The notes under the pieces are model-generated. The model was given only the letters and a program-made list of their open reading frames with translations. It did no database searches and had not been told where the DNA came from. DNA of 64,000 bases, taken from Cyanobacteria bacterium QS_8_64_29 (lineage in GTDB: Bacteria; Cyanobacteriota; Cyanobacteriia; Cyanobacteriales; Rubidibacteraceae). Location of the stretch: NCBI GenBank assembly GCA_003022125.1, contig PXQH01000001.1, positions 62,001 through 126,000 of the forward strand, given 5' to 3'. Below, piece after piece: positions 28,010-38,288 of the stretch (positions are counted from its first letter, which is position 1; every line of letters begins with the position of its first letter). Both the position numbers and the translations under genes were made by a program.

Positions 28010-30085
28010 ATGGCAAGCACGACCCCGCTAGAGCGAGTCCGCAACATTGGGATTGCCGCCCACATTGATGCGGGCAAAACGACCGCAACCGAACGGATTC
28101 TATTTTACTCGGGAATCGCCCACCGGCTGGGCGAAGTCCACGACGGCAACGCTGTCATGGACTGGATGTCCCAAGAAAAAGAGCGCGGCATCACCATTAC
28201 GGCAGCCGCCATTAGCACGAGCTGGCTGGATCACAAAATCAACATTCTCGATACGCCGGGGCACGTCGACTTCACCATTGAAGTCGAGCGCTCCATGCGA
28301 GTGCTGGATGGCGTGATTACGGTCCTGTGCTCGGTGGGCGGCGTTCAACCGCAAACCGAGACCGTTTGGCGGCAAGCCGAGCGCTACCAAGTCCCCAGCA
28401 TTGCGTTCGTCAACAAAATGGACCGCGCTGGTGCGGATTTCTATAAAGTTTACCAGCAAATGCGGGAGCGCCTGCGGACCAATGCCGTTCCGGTTCAGAT
28501 TCCCATCGGCCAGGAGGACGAATTCCGCGGCCTGGTCGATCTGGTCGAGATGCAGGCTTATATTTACCACAACGAGCTGGGCACCGAAATCGAGAAAACC
28601 GACATTCCCGACGACATCCGCGAGACGGCCGATAAGTACCGCGGCATTCTGCTGGAGGCCGTTGCCGAGACGGACGAGACCCTGTTGGAGAAGTATTTGG
28701 CGGATGAGTCCCTCGATGAGGATGAGATCCGCAGCGCCATCCGCCAAGCCACCATCAACAACGAGATGGTGCCCATGTTCTGCGGCTCGGCCTTTAAAAA
28801 CAAAGGCGTGCAGTTGCTGCTCAATGCCGTCGTCGACTATCTGCCAGCGCCCACCCAGGTTCCGGCCATTGAGGGGTACCTGCCGGATGGCAGCCAGGGG
28901 ACGCGGCCCGCTGATGACAGCGAGCCCCTATCGGCGCTGGCGTTCAAGGTGGCTGCCGATCCCTACGGGCGCTTGACCTTTATCCGCGTCTATTCGGGGG
29001 TTCTGCAAAAAGGCACCTACGTTTACAACGCCACCAAAGAGAAAAAAGAGCGCATCTCGCGCCTGATCGTGATGAAATCCAACGAGCGCATCGAGGTGGA
29101 CGAGCTTCGAGCAGGCGAGTTGGGCGCGATCGTTGGGCTCAAAGAGACCACCACAGGCGATACGCTCTGCGATTCCCAGCACCCCATCATCCTCGAGTCC
29201 ATCTACGTGCCCGAGCCCGTCATTTCGGTGGCGTTGGAACCCAAATCCAACCAGGACATGGACAAGCTGTCTAAGGCGCTGCAGGCCCTATCGGACGAGG
29301 ATCCCACCTTCCGCGTGCACCAGGATCCCGAAACCAACCAGACCGTTGTGGCTGGGATGGGCGAGTTGCACCTGGAGGTCCTGGTTGATCGCATGCTGCG
29401 CGAGTTCAAAGTGGAAGCGGATGTCGGCCAGCCCCAGGTGGCTTACCGAGAAACCATCCGCACCTCTGCCGAGGCCGAGGGCAAATTCATCCGCCAGAGC
29501 GGCGGCCGGGGGCAGTACGGCCACGTCATTTTGCAAATCGAGCCCCAAGAACCCGGCAGCGGCTTGGAGTTCGTCTCCAAGATCGTGGGGGGCGTCGTGC
29601 CCAAAGAGTACGTCCCGTCGGTGGAAGAAGGGGTCAAAGAAACGTGCGAGTCGGGGGTCGTGGCCGGCTATCCGGTGATCGACCTCAAGGTCATTCTGGT
29701 GGATGGCTCCTACCACGACGTCGATTCCTCCGAGATGGCGTTCAAGATTGCCGGTTCGATGGGCATCCGCGAAGCCATCAAAAAAGCCGAGCCGGTTTTG
29801 CTGGAGCCCAACATGAACGTGCAAGTTGAGGTTCCTGAAGAGTTTCTTGGCGATGTCATCGGCGATCTCAACGCACGCCGCGGTCACGTTGAGAGCATGG
29901 ATACTGAATCGGGCATAGCCAAAATCTCGGCACTGGTGCCGCTTGCAGAGATGTTTGGCTATGCTACGGATATCCGCTCGCAGACCCAGGGGCGCGGCAT
30001 GTTCACCATGGAGTTCAGCCGGTACGAACAAGTGCCCCAGCACGTCGCTGAGGGCATTATTACCCAAAACCAAAGCAACAACTAG
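28010..30085 (+). CDS. fusA: Elongation factor G
   Basis: Translocation GTPase, 691 residues from ATG 28010, which has AAGGAGG six bases upstream. Seen: G1 [19 protein letters not shown], switch [10 protein letters not shown]3 [16 protein letters not shown]4 [10 protein letters not shown], domain [11 protein letters not shown], domain IV with [12 protein letters not shown] and [15 protein letters not shown], and domain [25 protein letters not shown] with [28 protein letters not shown]. Length and motifs match the canonical bacterial factor. A frame upstream of the ATG is open but not conserved. Confidence 0.98.
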   Translation: MASTTPLERVRNIGIAAHIDAGKTTATERILFYSGIAHRLGEVHDGNAVMDWMSQEKERGITITAAAISTSWLDHKINILDTPGHVDFTIEVERSMRVLDGVITVLCSVGGVQPQTETVWRQAERYQVPSIAFVNKMDRAGADFYKVYQQMRERLRTNAVPVQIPIGQEDEFRGLVDLVEMQAYIYHNELGTEIEKTDIPDDIRETADKYRGILLEAVAETDETLLEKYLADESLDEDEIRSAIRQATINNEMVPMFCGSAFKNKGVQLLLNAVVDYLPAPTQVPAIEGYLPDGSQGTRPADDSEPLSALAFKVAADPYGRLTFIRVYSGVLQKGTYVYNATKEKKERISRLIVMKSNERIEVDELRAGELGAIVGLKETTTGDTLCDSQHPIILESIYVPEPVISVALEPKSNQDMDKLSKALQALSDEDPTFRVHQDPETNQTVVAGMGELHLEVLVDRMLREFKVEADVGQPQVAYRETIRTSAEAEGKFIRQSGGRGQYGHVILQIEPQEPGSGLEFVSKIVGGVVPKEYVPSVEEGVKETCESGVVAGYPVIDLKVILVDGSYHDVDSSEMAFKIAGSMGIREAIKKAEPVLLEPNMNVQVEVPEEFLGDVIGDLNARRGHVESMDTESGIAKISALVPLAEMFGYATDIRSQTQGRGMFTMEFSRYEQVPQHVAEGIITQNQSNN

Positions 30086-30109
30086 CGAGGTAAAGGAAAG
30101 CAACGACCC

Positions 30110-31339
30110 ATGGCACGCGAAAAGTTCGAACGGACCAAACCGCACGTCAATCTCGGCACGATCGGCCACGTCGATCACGGCAAAACGACCCTCAGCGCTT
30201 CCATTTCGCTGTCCCTGGCCTCAGTGGGCCAAGGCCGCAGCTGGAAGTTTGAAGAGATCGATGCGGCTCCGGAGGAAAAAGAGCGCGGCATTACCATCAA
30301 CACCGCGCACCTGGAGTACGAAACGGACAACCGCCACTACGCCCACGTTGACTGCCCCGGGCACGCTGACTACGTCAAAAACATGATCACCGGCGCCGCC
30401 CAGATGGATGGCGCCATTTTGGTGGTCTCGGCAGCCGATGGGCCCATGCCCCAAACGCGCGAGCACATCCTGCTGGCCAAGCAGGTTGGGGTTCCCAACC
30501 TGGTCGTCTTTTTGAACAAGCAGGACCAGGTGGACGATGAAGAACTGCTCGAGCTGGTCGAGCTCGAGATCCGCGAGCTGCTGAGCGAGTACGAATTTGC
30601 CGGCGACGAAACGCCCATCGTGCGCGGCTCGGCGCTCAACGCCCTCGATGCGCTCTCCCAGGATCCCAGCATCCAGCGCGGCGACAACGAGTGGGTGGAT
30701 AAAGTCTACGAACTCATGGATGCCGTGGACGACCACATTCCCACCCCGGATCGCGATGTCGACAAGCCCTTTTTGATGGCGGTCGAGGACGTTTTCTCCA
30801 TTACGGGCCGCGGCACCGTGGCCACCGGCCGCGTCGAGCGCGGCAAAATCACCCCAGGCACCGAGGTCGAGTTGGTGGGCGTGCAAGAAACGCGCAAGAC
30901 CACCGTCACCAGCGTTGAGATGTTCCAGAAGACGCTGGATGAAGGCATTGCCGGCGACAACGTCGGCGTGCTGCTGCGCGGCGTGGAAAAGGATGGTATC
31001 GAGCGGGGTATGGTGATCGCCAAGCCCGGCTCGATCACGCCGCACACCAAGTTTGAGGCCCAGGTTTATGTCCTCAAAAAGGATGAAGGCGGCCGGCACA
31101 CGCCGTTTTTCATCAACTATCGCCCGCAGTTTTTCATGCGGACGACTGACGTCACCGGCACGATCGAAGGTTTCACCGGCGATGACGGCAGCGAAGCCGA
31201 GATGGTCATGCCCGGCGATCGCGTCCGCATGACGGTCGAGTTGATCTATCCGGTGGCGATCGAAGAAAACATGCGCTTTGCCATCCGCGAAGGCGGGCGC
31301 ACCATCGGGGCCGGCGTCGTCACCAAGATCGTCAATTAG
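30110..31339 (+). CDS. tuf: Elongation factor Tu
   Basis: Aminoacyl-tRNA delivery GTPase, 409 residues. Seen: [15 protein letters not shown] (G1), [14 protein letters not shown] (switch I), [20 protein letters not shown] (G3), [15 protein letters not shown] (G4; Gln replaces the more usual Cys, Lys or Glu), [21 protein letters not shown] in domain II and the C-terminal GVVTKIVN. The segment just after G1 ([27 protein letters not shown]) differs noticeably from typical cyanobacterial EF-Tu, though still in register. Shine-Dalgarno-like AAAGGAA lies upstream. Fourth gene of the str operon. Confidence 0.98.
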   Translation: MAREKFERTKPHVNLGTIGHVDHGKTTLSASISLSLASVGQGRSWKFEEIDAAPEEKERGITINTAHLEYETDNRHYAHVDCPGHADYVKNMITGAAQMDGAILVVSAADGPMPQTREHILLAKQVGVPNLVVFLNKQDQVDDEELLELVELEIRELLSEYEFAGDETPIVRGSALNALDALSQDPSIQRGDNEWVDKVYELMDAVDDHIPTPDRDVDKPFLMAVEDVFSITGRGTVATGRVERGKITPGTEVELVGVQETRKTTVTSVEMFQKTLDEGIAGDNVGVLLRGVEKDGIERGMVIAKPGSITPHTKFEAQVYVLKKDEGGRHTPFFINYRPQFFMRTTDVTGTIEGFTGDDGSEAEMVMPGDRVRMTVELIYPVAIEENMRFAIREGGRTIGAGVVTKIVN

Positions 31340-31440
31340 CTCGCCCCCAGCGAGGGCGCGAGGGAGGGGAGCGGCCGAGCACCGCGCCAGCTTCCTTCGC
31401 GCCTTCGTTTGTCGCTCTCGGCAGAACCGGATAGACCGCC

Positions 31441-31758
31441 ATGGCAACCATCCAGCAGCAAAAAATTCGCATTCGCCTCAAGGCTTTCGATCGCGGCCTG
31501 CTCGATACCTCTTGCGAGAAGATTGTCGATACGGCCAACCGCACCAACGCCACCGCGATCGGGCCCATTCCGCTACCGACCAAGCGCAAAGTCTACTGCT
31601 TGCTGCGCTCGCCCCACGTCGATAAGGACGCGCGCGAGCACTTCGAGACCCGCACCCACCGCCGCATCGTCGACATCTACCAACCGTCCTCGCAAACCAT
31701 CGACGCGCTCATGAAGCTGGATCTGCCGGCTGGCGTCGACATTGAAGTCAAGCTCTAG
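31441..31758 (+). CDS. rpsJ: 30S ribosomal protein S10
   Basis: Small-subunit head protein, 105 residues; in other bacteria it also acts as the NusE antitermination factor. Seen: [60 protein letters not shown] and the C-terminal [11 protein letters not shown]. In most bacteria rpsJ heads the S10 operon; its position as the last gene after tuf is the usual arrangement in cyanobacteria. Confidence 0.98.
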   Translation: MATIQQQKIRIRLKAFDRGLLDTSCEKIVDTANRTNATAIGPIPLPTKRKVYCLLRSPHVDKDAREHFETRTHRRIVDIYQPSSQTIDALMKLDLPAGVDIEVKL

Positions 31759-31832
31759 GGCGAGCGGCCTACGAAGCGGGCGTCCCGTTCGCTATCGTTC
31801 GGTTGGGCACCCCCGATTGCTGCTGAGGGACG

Positions 31833-32471
31833 ATGGCTGCTTCCATTGCCGTTCGAGAACTGCCGCTGTTTCCGCTACCGGAGGTCGTACTGTTTCCAGG
31901 GCGACCGCTGCCGCTTCACGTCTTTGAATTTCGCTACCGGATCTTGATGAACACGATCCTGGCCGAAGACAAGCGCTTTGGCGTGCTGATGGTCGATCCC
32001 AGCAGCGGCGAAATCGCGAGCGTGGGTTGCTGTGCCGAAGTGACGCAACACCAGCGCCTGGCTGACGACCGCATGAACGTGCTGACGGTGGGGCAGCAGC
32101 GCTTCCGCTTGCTAGAGTACGTCCGCGAGAAACCCTACCGCGTGGGCCTGGTGGAGTGGATCGAGGACCACTCGCCCGAGCGGGATTTGCAGCCGCTAGC
32201 CAGCGAGCTGGAGCAGCAACTGCGCGATGTGGTGCGGCTCTCGGCCAAGCTGACCGACCGGACGATGGAGCTGCCCGAGGATTTGCCCAGCCTGCCGACG
32301 GAACTGTCCTACTGGGTTGCCAGCAACCTGCACGGGGTCGCTAGCGAGCAGCAGGCCCTGCTGGAGATGCAGGATACGGCTGCCCGCCTGCAACGCCTGT
32401 CGCAGCTCCTGACGGCCACGCGCGACAGTTTGGCGGCTCGGACAGCCCTCAAGGATGCCCTAGGCGACTAG
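31833..32471 (+). CDS. Lon protease N-terminal (substrate-binding) domain protein
   Basis: 212 residues made only of the LON substrate-recognition domain, without ATPase or protease parts. Seen: VRELPLFPLPEVVLFPGRPL at the N-terminus, LHVFEFRYRILMNTIL, FGVLMVDPSSGEIASVGC, and MNVLTVGQQRFRLLEYV, followed by a helical C-terminal half. Such stand-alone proteins are common in cyanobacteria and of unknown role. It begins 74 bp after rpsJ, so it may be read from the str operon. Convergent with pheA, only three bases apart. Confidence 0.88.
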   Translation: MAASIAVRELPLFPLPEVVLFPGRPLPLHVFEFRYRILMNTILAEDKRFGVLMVDPSSGEIASVGCCAEVTQHQRLADDRMNVLTVGQQRFRLLEYVREKPYRVGLVEWIEDHSPERDLQPLASELEQQLRDVVRLSAKLTDRTMELPEDLPSLPTELSYWVASNLHGVASEQQALLEMQDTAARLQRLSQLLTATRDSLAARTALKDALGD

Positions 32472-32474
32472 CGC

Positions 32475-33332
32475 TCACTGAGCCTGCGGATCGCGCACGG
32501 GCAACACATCGTAGTTGCCAAAGATTTTGAGCACCTCCGTATGGGCTCGCAGCTCCGCTAGGGCAGCCTGAACCGCAGGTTGGTGCGTATCGCCCTCGAA
32601 ATCGATAAAAAATAGGTATTCGCCCAACGAGCGCTTGGTGGGTCGAGACTCGATGCGCGTCAGGTTGATATCGCGTTGGGCAAAGGCCGACAGGGGATTG
32701 ACCAGGGTGCCTGGTGCGTTGGCCGGAGCGCTAAAAGCCAGCGAGACGTAGCGGCCGCTAGTAGCAGGCTGCAGGCCCAGGACCCAAAAGCGGGTGCAGT
32801 TGTCGGGGTAGTCGCTGACCTCGGCGGCCAGCACCGGCAGGTTGTAGAGCCGGGCAGCGCGCGGCGAAGCGATCGCGGCGGCTTGCGGCTCGCGGGCGAG
32901 TGCGTCTAGGGCTTCAGTTGTCGACTGCATGGGGATGAGCTGGGCCTCGGGCAGGTAGCGATCCAGCCAGCCCTGGCACTGCGCCAGAGCCTGCGGGTGC
33001 GAATAAACCGTTCGCAGTGCCGACAGCGAGCGGGCATGGGACAGCAGCGCGTGCGCCACCGGCAGCACTAAGGCTTGCTGAATCTGGAGGACCTCCAGTT
33101 CCCAGAGCTTATCCAGCGCGATGGCAACGCTCCCTTCGATCGAGTTCTCGACCGGCACGATCCCCAACGCAACCTCACCGCGGGCGACTGCATCCAGCGT
33201 TTGGGTGATGCTGGGATAGGGGCAGAGCCACCCCGAGCAGTCCCGGTTTTGTTGCAGCCAGCGGGCGTAAGCCAAAGCGGCCGTTTCGGCGTGCGTTCCG
33301 CTAGGGCCGAGGTGGGCGATGGAGGTTGTCAT
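32475..33332 (-). CDS. pheA: Prephenate dehydratase
   Basis: Converts prephenate to phenylpyruvate in phenylalanine synthesis. Seen: IAHLGPSGTHAETAAL, the block VPVENSIEGSVAIALDKL, the catalytic NCTRFWVLG (Thr-Arg-Phe), and a C-terminal ACT regulatory domain with LSAFAQRDINLTRIESRPTK carrying the ESRP phenylalanine-binding motif and YLFFIDFEGD. 285 residues from the ATG at 33332; an upstream in-frame start would add fourteen unrelated residues. No chorismate mutase domain. The ACT domain indicates feedback inhibition by phenylalanine. Confidence 0.95.
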   Translation of the reverse strand: MTTSIAHLGPSGTHAETAALAYARWLQQNRDCSGWLCPYPSITQTLDAVARGEVALGIVPVENSIEGSVAIALDKLWELEVLQIQQALVLPVAHALLSHARSLSALRTVYSHPQALAQCQGWLDRYLPEAQLIPMQSTTEALDALAREPQAAAIASPRAARLYNLPVLAAEVSDYPDNCTRFWVLGLQPATSGRYVSLAFSAPANAPGTLVNPLSAFAQRDINLTRIESRPTKRSLGEYLFFIDFEGDTHQPAVQAALAELRAHTEVLKIFGNYDVLPVRDPQAQ

Positions 33333-33525
33333 GGCCGAGCGCCTCCTGCTGCCACCAGCGCTAGCTAGTGCCATGCTCCAGTATTTCCCAATACCGCTTG
33401 CCTGTCGATTGCGCGCGGGAACGGCCGAATCCGGATGTAAAATTTTATTATGAGATTAAGGGCACGCTGCCAACCGGTCGCGCCAGCAGCCTGGCAGCCC
33501 CTGATGCGCTTTGGGCCGCAGCCTA

Positions 33526-34116
33526 ATGACAGACTCCATCCGCTTTAGCGCGACCGAGCGCGTTGCCATTCCCGTTCGCGAGCGTTCGGTGCCCATTCGC
33601 CACTACCTGCGCCAACCCCAGCGCTTGGTACACGCCATCGCCCGCCCCAATCCGGTAGTGCAGCTCTCGCCCGAGCGCTTTCGCCTCACCATGCGGCCCA
33701 TTAGCCTCATGGCGTATCGCTTTCAGCCGGTGGTAGAGCTCCAGGTCACCCCAACTAGCGATGGGACGCTCCATCTGCGATCGCGGGACTGCCAGATCCG
33801 AGGCAACGACTACATCAACGCTCGTTTTGGCCTAGCCGTTCGCGGCCAGCTCGCGCCCGAGCAGAACGGGGCAACGACTTGCCTGCGGGGCCAAGCAGAT
33901 CTAACCGTGACGGTCGATCTGCCGCCTCCGCTGCAGCTAACGCCGCGCCCGTGGCTGCAGCGAACCGGCAACGGACTGCTCAAAAGCATCCTGGCGCGCA
34001 TGGCGCAGCGCTTGCGCGGCCCGCTCATTGCCGACTACCAACAGTGGGCGAGCGAGGCGGCCTCCGGCGGGATGGGCTTGCTACCGCACTCGAGGGCGGA
34101 ACGGCCGCCGGCTTAA
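33526..34116 (+). CDS. DUF1997 family protein
   Basis: 196 residues from ATG 33526. Seen: an N-terminal positively charged region (PVRERSVPIRHYLRQPQRLV), FRLTMRPISLMAYRFQPVVELQV, and a polar/beta-rich centre ending in LTVTVDLPPPLQLTPRPWLQRTGNGLLKSIL. This is the DUF1997 pattern found in cyanobacteria and plastid-bearing organisms, resembling lipid- or membrane-associated START-like beta proteins, but no biochemical role is established. Its stop codon TAA overlaps the stop of convergent rnhB (shared TTAA at 34113-34116). Confidence 0.78.
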   Translation: MTDSIRFSATERVAIPVRERSVPIRHYLRQPQRLVHAIARPNPVVQLSPERFRLTMRPISLMAYRFQPVVELQVTPTSDGTLHLRSRDCQIRGNDYINARFGLAVRGQLAPEQNGATTCLRGQADLTVTVDLPPPLQLTPRPWLQRTGNGLLKSILARMAQRLRGPLIADYQQWASEAASGGMGLLPHSRAERPPA

Positions 34117-34727
34117 TCCCGATGGGACGCTGCTGGCGCTTGTTGGCAGGGACGGAACGACCGGCGGTGCTGGTCCGAGGGGCCGTAGCGCTGTAGGGCT
34201 TGCCGGTGGCGGCGCGTTCCATAGCCTTTGTTCGCGGCTAGGTCGTAGGCCGGATAGGTGGGGGCTTGCTGAGCGATGCACTCGTCCCGGCAAACCTTGG
34301 CCACAATGCTGGCGGCGGCAATCGCGGCAACGCGCGCATCGCCGCGAATCCAGCTGCGCTGCGGCAGCGCCAGCTCGGGAAGCTGCTCCCGACCGTCAAT
34401 CCAGCAAGCCTGGGGACGCACGGCCAAGGCATCGACCGCACGCACCATCGCCAATCGGGCGGCCTGGCGGACGTTGAGCCGATCAATCTCGCGGGCGCTC
34501 GCGCTGGCCACCGCCCAATCGCGGGCCACATTGCCGATGGTGGGGACCAGGGCCTGCCGCCGTTGCGCCGAGAGCTGCTTGCTGTCGCGGACGCCCGCTC
34601 GGACCAGCTCGCCCGAGGCCGAGGCCGGTAAGACCACTGCTGCCGCGACGACAGGGCCAAACAAGGCCCCGCGGCCGACCTCATCCACGCCCGCAACGAG
34701 GGCATCGCCCGGTTGCTGCGCCGGCAT
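34113..34727 (-). CDS. rnhB: Ribonuclease HII
   Basis: Removes RNA from RNA-DNA hybrids and misincorporated ribonucleotides. Seen: AGVDEVGRGALFGPVVAAAVV carrying the conserved Asp-Glu metal pair, RDSKQLSAQRRQAL, RSWIRGDARVAAIAAASIVAKVCRDE with the third Asp, and YDLAANKGYGTRRHRQAL. 204 residues. The ATG overlaps the rne stop codon in TAATG (34725-34729), so translation is coupled to RNase E; the pairing of these two RNases is a recurrent cyanobacterial arrangement. Confidence 0.95.
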   Translation of the reverse strand: MPAQQPGDALVAGVDEVGRGALFGPVVAAAVVLPASASGELVRAGVRDSKQLSAQRRQALVPTIGNVARDWAVASASAREIDRLNVRQAARLAMVRAVDALAVRPQACWIDGREQLPELALPQRSWIRGDARVAAIAAASIVAKVCRDECIAQQAPTYPAYDLAANKGYGTRRHRQALQRYGPSDQHRRSFRPCQQAPAASHRD

Positions 34728-36682
34728 TAGGACTGGGTGGCGTTGCCATCCTGGCTGGCACTGCGGCGGCGCCGCCGGCGCCGTGGGGGCGTCACGGTCG
34801 AGCGCTCGCGCGCCGAACCGCTCGAGGGTTGGTTGCTATCCCCGCTTGCCGCTTGCGGAGCAGAGGCGGCGGGAGCAGCGCTCGCCTCAGCCGGGGGCCG
34901 CACTTGGGCAACCACCGATTGCGGGTTGCTAATTTCGCGATCCAGTCGAACGAGCGGCGAAAGGCCCATCAGGGCATAGACTTGCTGTTCCTGCGGCGTC
35001 ATCTCCACAGTCACCGTTTCCAGGGGCGCTTTGTCCGAGGCGGCGCTGCGATCCGAGCGCACCCGACTGCGCGACGGGGATTTGCCGGTCCCCCCATCAG
35101 CCTCTGTTGGGCTAGTCTCCGAAGCAGGTGCAGGCGTTTGGTTGCGCTCCGAGCGCGATTTGCCTTTGCCGCGGGGGCTGCGGGCGCTCCCTGTGGCTTT
35201 TTGGGATGCGGACTCGTTTGGGGGGCTGGCCTCGCCGCTCGATTTGCTCGTTCCGGATTTGCCGTTGCGGCGCCGGCGGGAACCGCGCCGCTCGCCCCCG
35301 CGCCGGCCGCGATAGTCGGGATGGTTGAGCAACTCCAAATCGCGATCGCTGCCGGCATCGTCGCCAGCCGCGGGGACCCCATCCGTTGCTTTCGCTTCGC
35401 TCAGGCTCGGTCGCTGCTGGGGCCCGCTCGGGCGCTCGCCATCCGGCTCGCCCGGCAGGCGCGCCAGGTGCCCCAGTCCTTCGCAGCTGGTGCAGGTTTG
35501 GCTAAAGAGCTCGTACAAGCTTTTGCCTTCGCGCTTGCGGGTCAGCTCGATTAGGCCCAGCTCGGAGAGTTGGGCGATTTGGGGTTTGGCCTTGTCAGCT
35601 TGGAGGGCCTGGTCGAAGTACTCCAGCACGCGCAGCTGATCGCGCCGCGACTCCATGTCGATGAAATCGACAATAATCACCCCGCCGATTTTGCGCAGGC
35701 GCAACTGGCGGGCGATCTCCCAAGCTGCCTCGCAGTTGGTCCACAATACGGTCTCGCGCGCGGTGGCCGAGCGCGTAAACGAGCCGGAGTTGACATCGAC
35801 GACGGTTAGGGCCTCGGTGGGCTCGATGACAATGTGGCCGCCCGAGGGCAGCTCTACGCGCGGCTTGAGCGCCTCCCGGATGGTGGCTGTGATGCGGAAG
35901 TAGTCCAGGATGGGCTGGGACTCGCGGTGGCGATCAAGCACGACCCCACTGAGTTTTTGCCCCCCATTCCAGTTGGTTAGCTGTTGTTTGACTTGCTTGA
36001 GCGCGGGGTCAGAGTCGACCACAATGCGGTTGACGTCGCTGGAGTAGCTATCGCGCAAAACCCGCTGAATGAAATCGTCGTCGCGCGTCAGTAGGGCAGG
36101 GGGCTTGGCCGTGCCGGCCTGCTCCTGGATTTGCTCCCACTGCGATTGCAGCGATTCCAGATCCTCAACGATGGTTTCTTCGGGTTGGCCCTCAGCCTCG
36201 GTTCGCACCAGCAACCCCATACCGGCTGGCTTGGTCAAAACGCCCAGCGCGCGCAAGCGGTTGCGCTCGCTGTCCTGGCTGATGCGCTGGGAGAGATTGA
36301 CGCCTTTGCCGTAGGGCATGAGAACGACGTAGCGCCCCGGCAGCGTAATGTTGCCGGTCAGCCGCGGCCCTTTGGTGCTGGTCGGTTCCTTCATCACCTG
36401 CACCAGCACCTTTTGGTACGGCACGAGCAGCTCGGTGATGGTGCCCGCGCTGCGCTTTTGCCGCAGCGGCCCTAAATCGGTAACGTGCATGAAGCCGTTG
36501 CGCTCGGCATCGCCGATGTTGACGAATGCCGCATCAATGCCGGGGATGATGTTCTCGACAACCCCGAGATAGATATCGCCGACCTGCTGTTTGCCGGCTG
36601 CAACGACAAACTCGTCGATGCGATCCTCAGCAAAGACAGCAGCAACGTGATACTGCTCCGCAATGACGATTTGCTTGGGCAT
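34727..36682 (-). CDS. rne: Ribonuclease E/G
   Basis: Endoribonuclease for mRNA decay and RNA processing, 651 residues. Seen: an S1-like N-terminal domain (GDIYLGVVENIIPGIDAAFVNIG), the DNase I-like catalytic region with TVVDVNSGSF and GVIIVDFIDMES (both catalytic Asp), and TCTSCEGLGH, the zinc-link Cys pair. After about residue 415 comes a disordered Ser/Arg/Lys-rich region and near the C-terminus a run of eight arginines followed by SAS; cyanobacterial RNase E binds polynucleotide phosphorylase through such an Arg-rich nonapeptide (shown in Anabaena), so a degradosome contact is inferred. Shine-Dalgarno GAGG ten bases before ATG. Preceded by a long leader. Confidence 0.95.
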   Translation of the reverse strand: MPKQIVIAEQYHVAAVFAEDRIDEFVVAAGKQQVGDIYLGVVENIIPGIDAAFVNIGDAERNGFMHVTDLGPLRQKRSAGTITELLVPYQKVLVQVMKEPTSTKGPRLTGNITLPGRYVVLMPYGKGVNLSQRISQDSERNRLRALGVLTKPAGMGLLVRTEAEGQPEETIVEDLESLQSQWEQIQEQAGTAKPPALLTRDDDFIQRVLRDSYSSDVNRIVVDSDPALKQVKQQLTNWNGGQKLSGVVLDRHRESQPILDYFRITATIREALKPRVELPSGGHIVIEPTEALTVVDVNSGSFTRSATARETVLWTNCEAAWEIARQLRLRKIGGVIIVDFIDMESRRDQLRVLEYFDQALQADKAKPQIAQLSELGLIELTRKREGKSLYELFSQTCTSCEGLGHLARLPGEPDGERPSGPQQRPSLSEAKATDGVPAAGDDAGSDRDLELLNHPDYRGRRGGERRGSRRRRNGKSGTSKSSGEASPPNESASQKATGSARSPRGKGKSRSERNQTPAPASETSPTEADGGTGKSPSRSRVRSDRSAASDKAPLETVTVEMTPQEQQVYALMGLSPLVRLDREISNPQSVVAQVRPPAEASAAPAASAPQAASGDSNQPSSGSARERSTVTPPRRRRRRRSASQDGNATQS

Positions 36683-37026
36683 GCATTTTCCTCAAAACGG
36701 TTCACCGAATCCAGCAGCAGCCCCAGCAGCGGCTGGTGCCTTCAGTCGCCAAAAAAATTAGCCAAGACGCATCCCCACGCCAGTCAATGCAGCGCTCGCC
36801 GCAGGCCGGAGTTGGGCGCCGGACAACCTTGATTCGCACGGGCAGCCGCTAGTGCCCGCTGGGCTGCCATCCAGTCGCGCGGCAACGCCGGGAGCGCCTG
36901 TCAGCGCGCCTTGTAGCCGTTGCGATCGCCACTCTCGAGCGCCGGAGCGTTGCGCCAGTCGCGCCGCATTGGCTGGAACGGGCGGGATTGCCTTTGACCG
37001 TAACGGCTGTAGGCGTTACTGGCAAG
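36683..37026 (-). promoter_or_regulatory. 344-bp intergenic leader upstream of rne
   Basis: No gene is supported here; open frames in this stretch are composition artefacts. On the minus strand the part next to rne has a run of seven T (36751-36757) and a small hairpin CCAGC-CGCT-GCTGG near 36733, followed by a T-rich approach to the start codon. In other cyanobacteria rne has a long leader with U-rich sites that RNase E itself cleaves, giving autoregulation; this T run is a candidate for such a site. Promoter elements could not be identified with confidence. Confidence 0.4.
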
Positions 37027-38220
37027 CTAGCCGCCAGAGGAAGTTGGCTTCGCGGCGGCAACTGTCTCGGCCGAGCGCAGCGATCGGACGGTCGCGACGG
37101 TCTGGCGAGCGACGCGATCGATCTGCTCGGCGGTATTGTCGCGCCCGATGCCAAAGCGCAGCGACGCGCGCGCCAGCCGATCCGAGCGCCCCAACGCTTT
37201 CAGAACGTGGGAAGGGGCGCTCGAGCCCGAGCTGCAAGCCGAGCCCGCAGACACGGCCGCTACGGCCATCACCCCCGATAGCAGGGACAAACCATCAACA
37301 CCGGCAACGCTGATGTTGAGATTGCCCGGCAAGCGCTCGCTGGGGTGGCCGTTGAGATAAAGGCTGTCCAAGGCTGCGCTCAGCTGGGCCCACAGGCGCT
37401 GCCGCAGCTGCCGCTGGTGTTGCGCCCGCGCTGCCATCTCAGCGCAGCCCAGCTCGATTGCCTTGGCCATGCCCGCGATTTGGGGCGGATAGAGCGTTCC
37501 GGGGCGCAAGTTGCCTTCTTGGCCGCCGCCGTGCATCTGCGGTGCCAGGCGCGCGCGCCGCTGGCGCTGCCGCACGTAGAGCGCCCCAATTCCCTTGGGA
37601 CCGTAGGCCTTGTGCGCGGTCAGCGACATCAGATCCACTGCCAGCGCATCCACCGACAGCGGTACCCGGGCGATCGCCTGGGCGGCATCGGTGTGGAACG
37701 GCACCCCGTGCTCCCGGCAAATAGCCCCAATTTCGCCAATCGGTTGCAGCACGCCAATCTCATTGTTGGCCACCATGACCGAAACCAGTACCGTATCGCG
37801 GCGCAGGGCTTGCGCCACCTGCTGGGGATCGAGCAGCCCTTGGGCATTCACAGGCAGGTAGGTGACCTCAAACCCCAACTGCTCCAGGTAATTGCAGGGA
37901 TCGAGGACGGCGCGGTGCTCGGTCTGCACCGTCACAATGTGGCGGCCGCGGCGAAAGTACGCCTCGGCCGTTCCCTTAATGGCGAGGTTGTTGGCTTCAG
38001 TAGCGCCGCTGGTAAACGCGATCTCATCGGGGGTGGCCCCAATGGCCTCAGCCACCGTTTGGCGGGCGCGTTCGACCGCTGCCTCGGCTTCCCAGCCGTA
38101 GGCGTGAACCCCGCTGGCGGGATTGCCAAAGCGTTGGTTGAAATAGGGCAGCATGGCCTCCACGACCCGCTCGTCAACGGGTGTAGTGGCGTGGCAATCG
38201 AGATAGATGGGATGCGACAT
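37027..38220 (-). CDS. Cysteine desulfurase, NifS/IscS family
   Basis: PLP enzyme that releases sulfur from cysteine as a persulfide for iron-sulfur clusters and other thio-cofactors. Seen: IYLDCHATTPVDERVVEAMLP at the N-terminus, TSGATEANNLAIKG, QTEHRAVLD, MVANNEIGVLQPI, LTAHKAYGPKGIGALYVR with the PLP lysine, and GSACSSGSSAPSHVLKAL with the catalytic Cys. The short loop before that Cys marks the IscS/NifS class rather than SufS. 397 residues. Divergent from folK with 68 bp between; rne lies downstream after a long gap. Confidence 0.93.
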   Translation of the reverse strand: MSHPIYLDCHATTPVDERVVEAMLPYFNQRFGNPASGVHAYGWEAEAAVERARQTVAEAIGATPDEIAFTSGATEANNLAIKGTAEAYFRRGRHIVTVQTEHRAVLDPCNYLEQLGFEVTYLPVNAQGLLDPQQVAQALRRDTVLVSVMVANNEIGVLQPIGEIGAICREHGVPFHTDAAQAIARVPLSVDALAVDLMSLTAHKAYGPKGIGALYVRQRQRRARLAPQMHGGGQEGNLRPGTLYPPQIAGMAKAIELGCAEMAARAQHQRQLRQRLWAQLSAALDSLYLNGHPSERLPGNLNISVAGVDGLSLLSGVMAVAAVSAGSACSSGSSAPSHVLKALGRSDRLARASLRFGIGRDNTAEQIDRVARQTVATVRSLRSAETVAAAKPTSSGG

Positions 38221-38288
38221 GGGGCCATTGCAACGGCGCTTGCTAAGTTGATTTCTAGTGTATCGAGCCGCTGCTGGATGCTGCGCCC

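Noticed and set aside
36852-37313. A plus-strand open frame of 153 codons across the rne leader and the end of the cysteine desulfurase gene
   Set aside because: Half of it is antisense to conserved desulfurase sequence and the product is low complexity.
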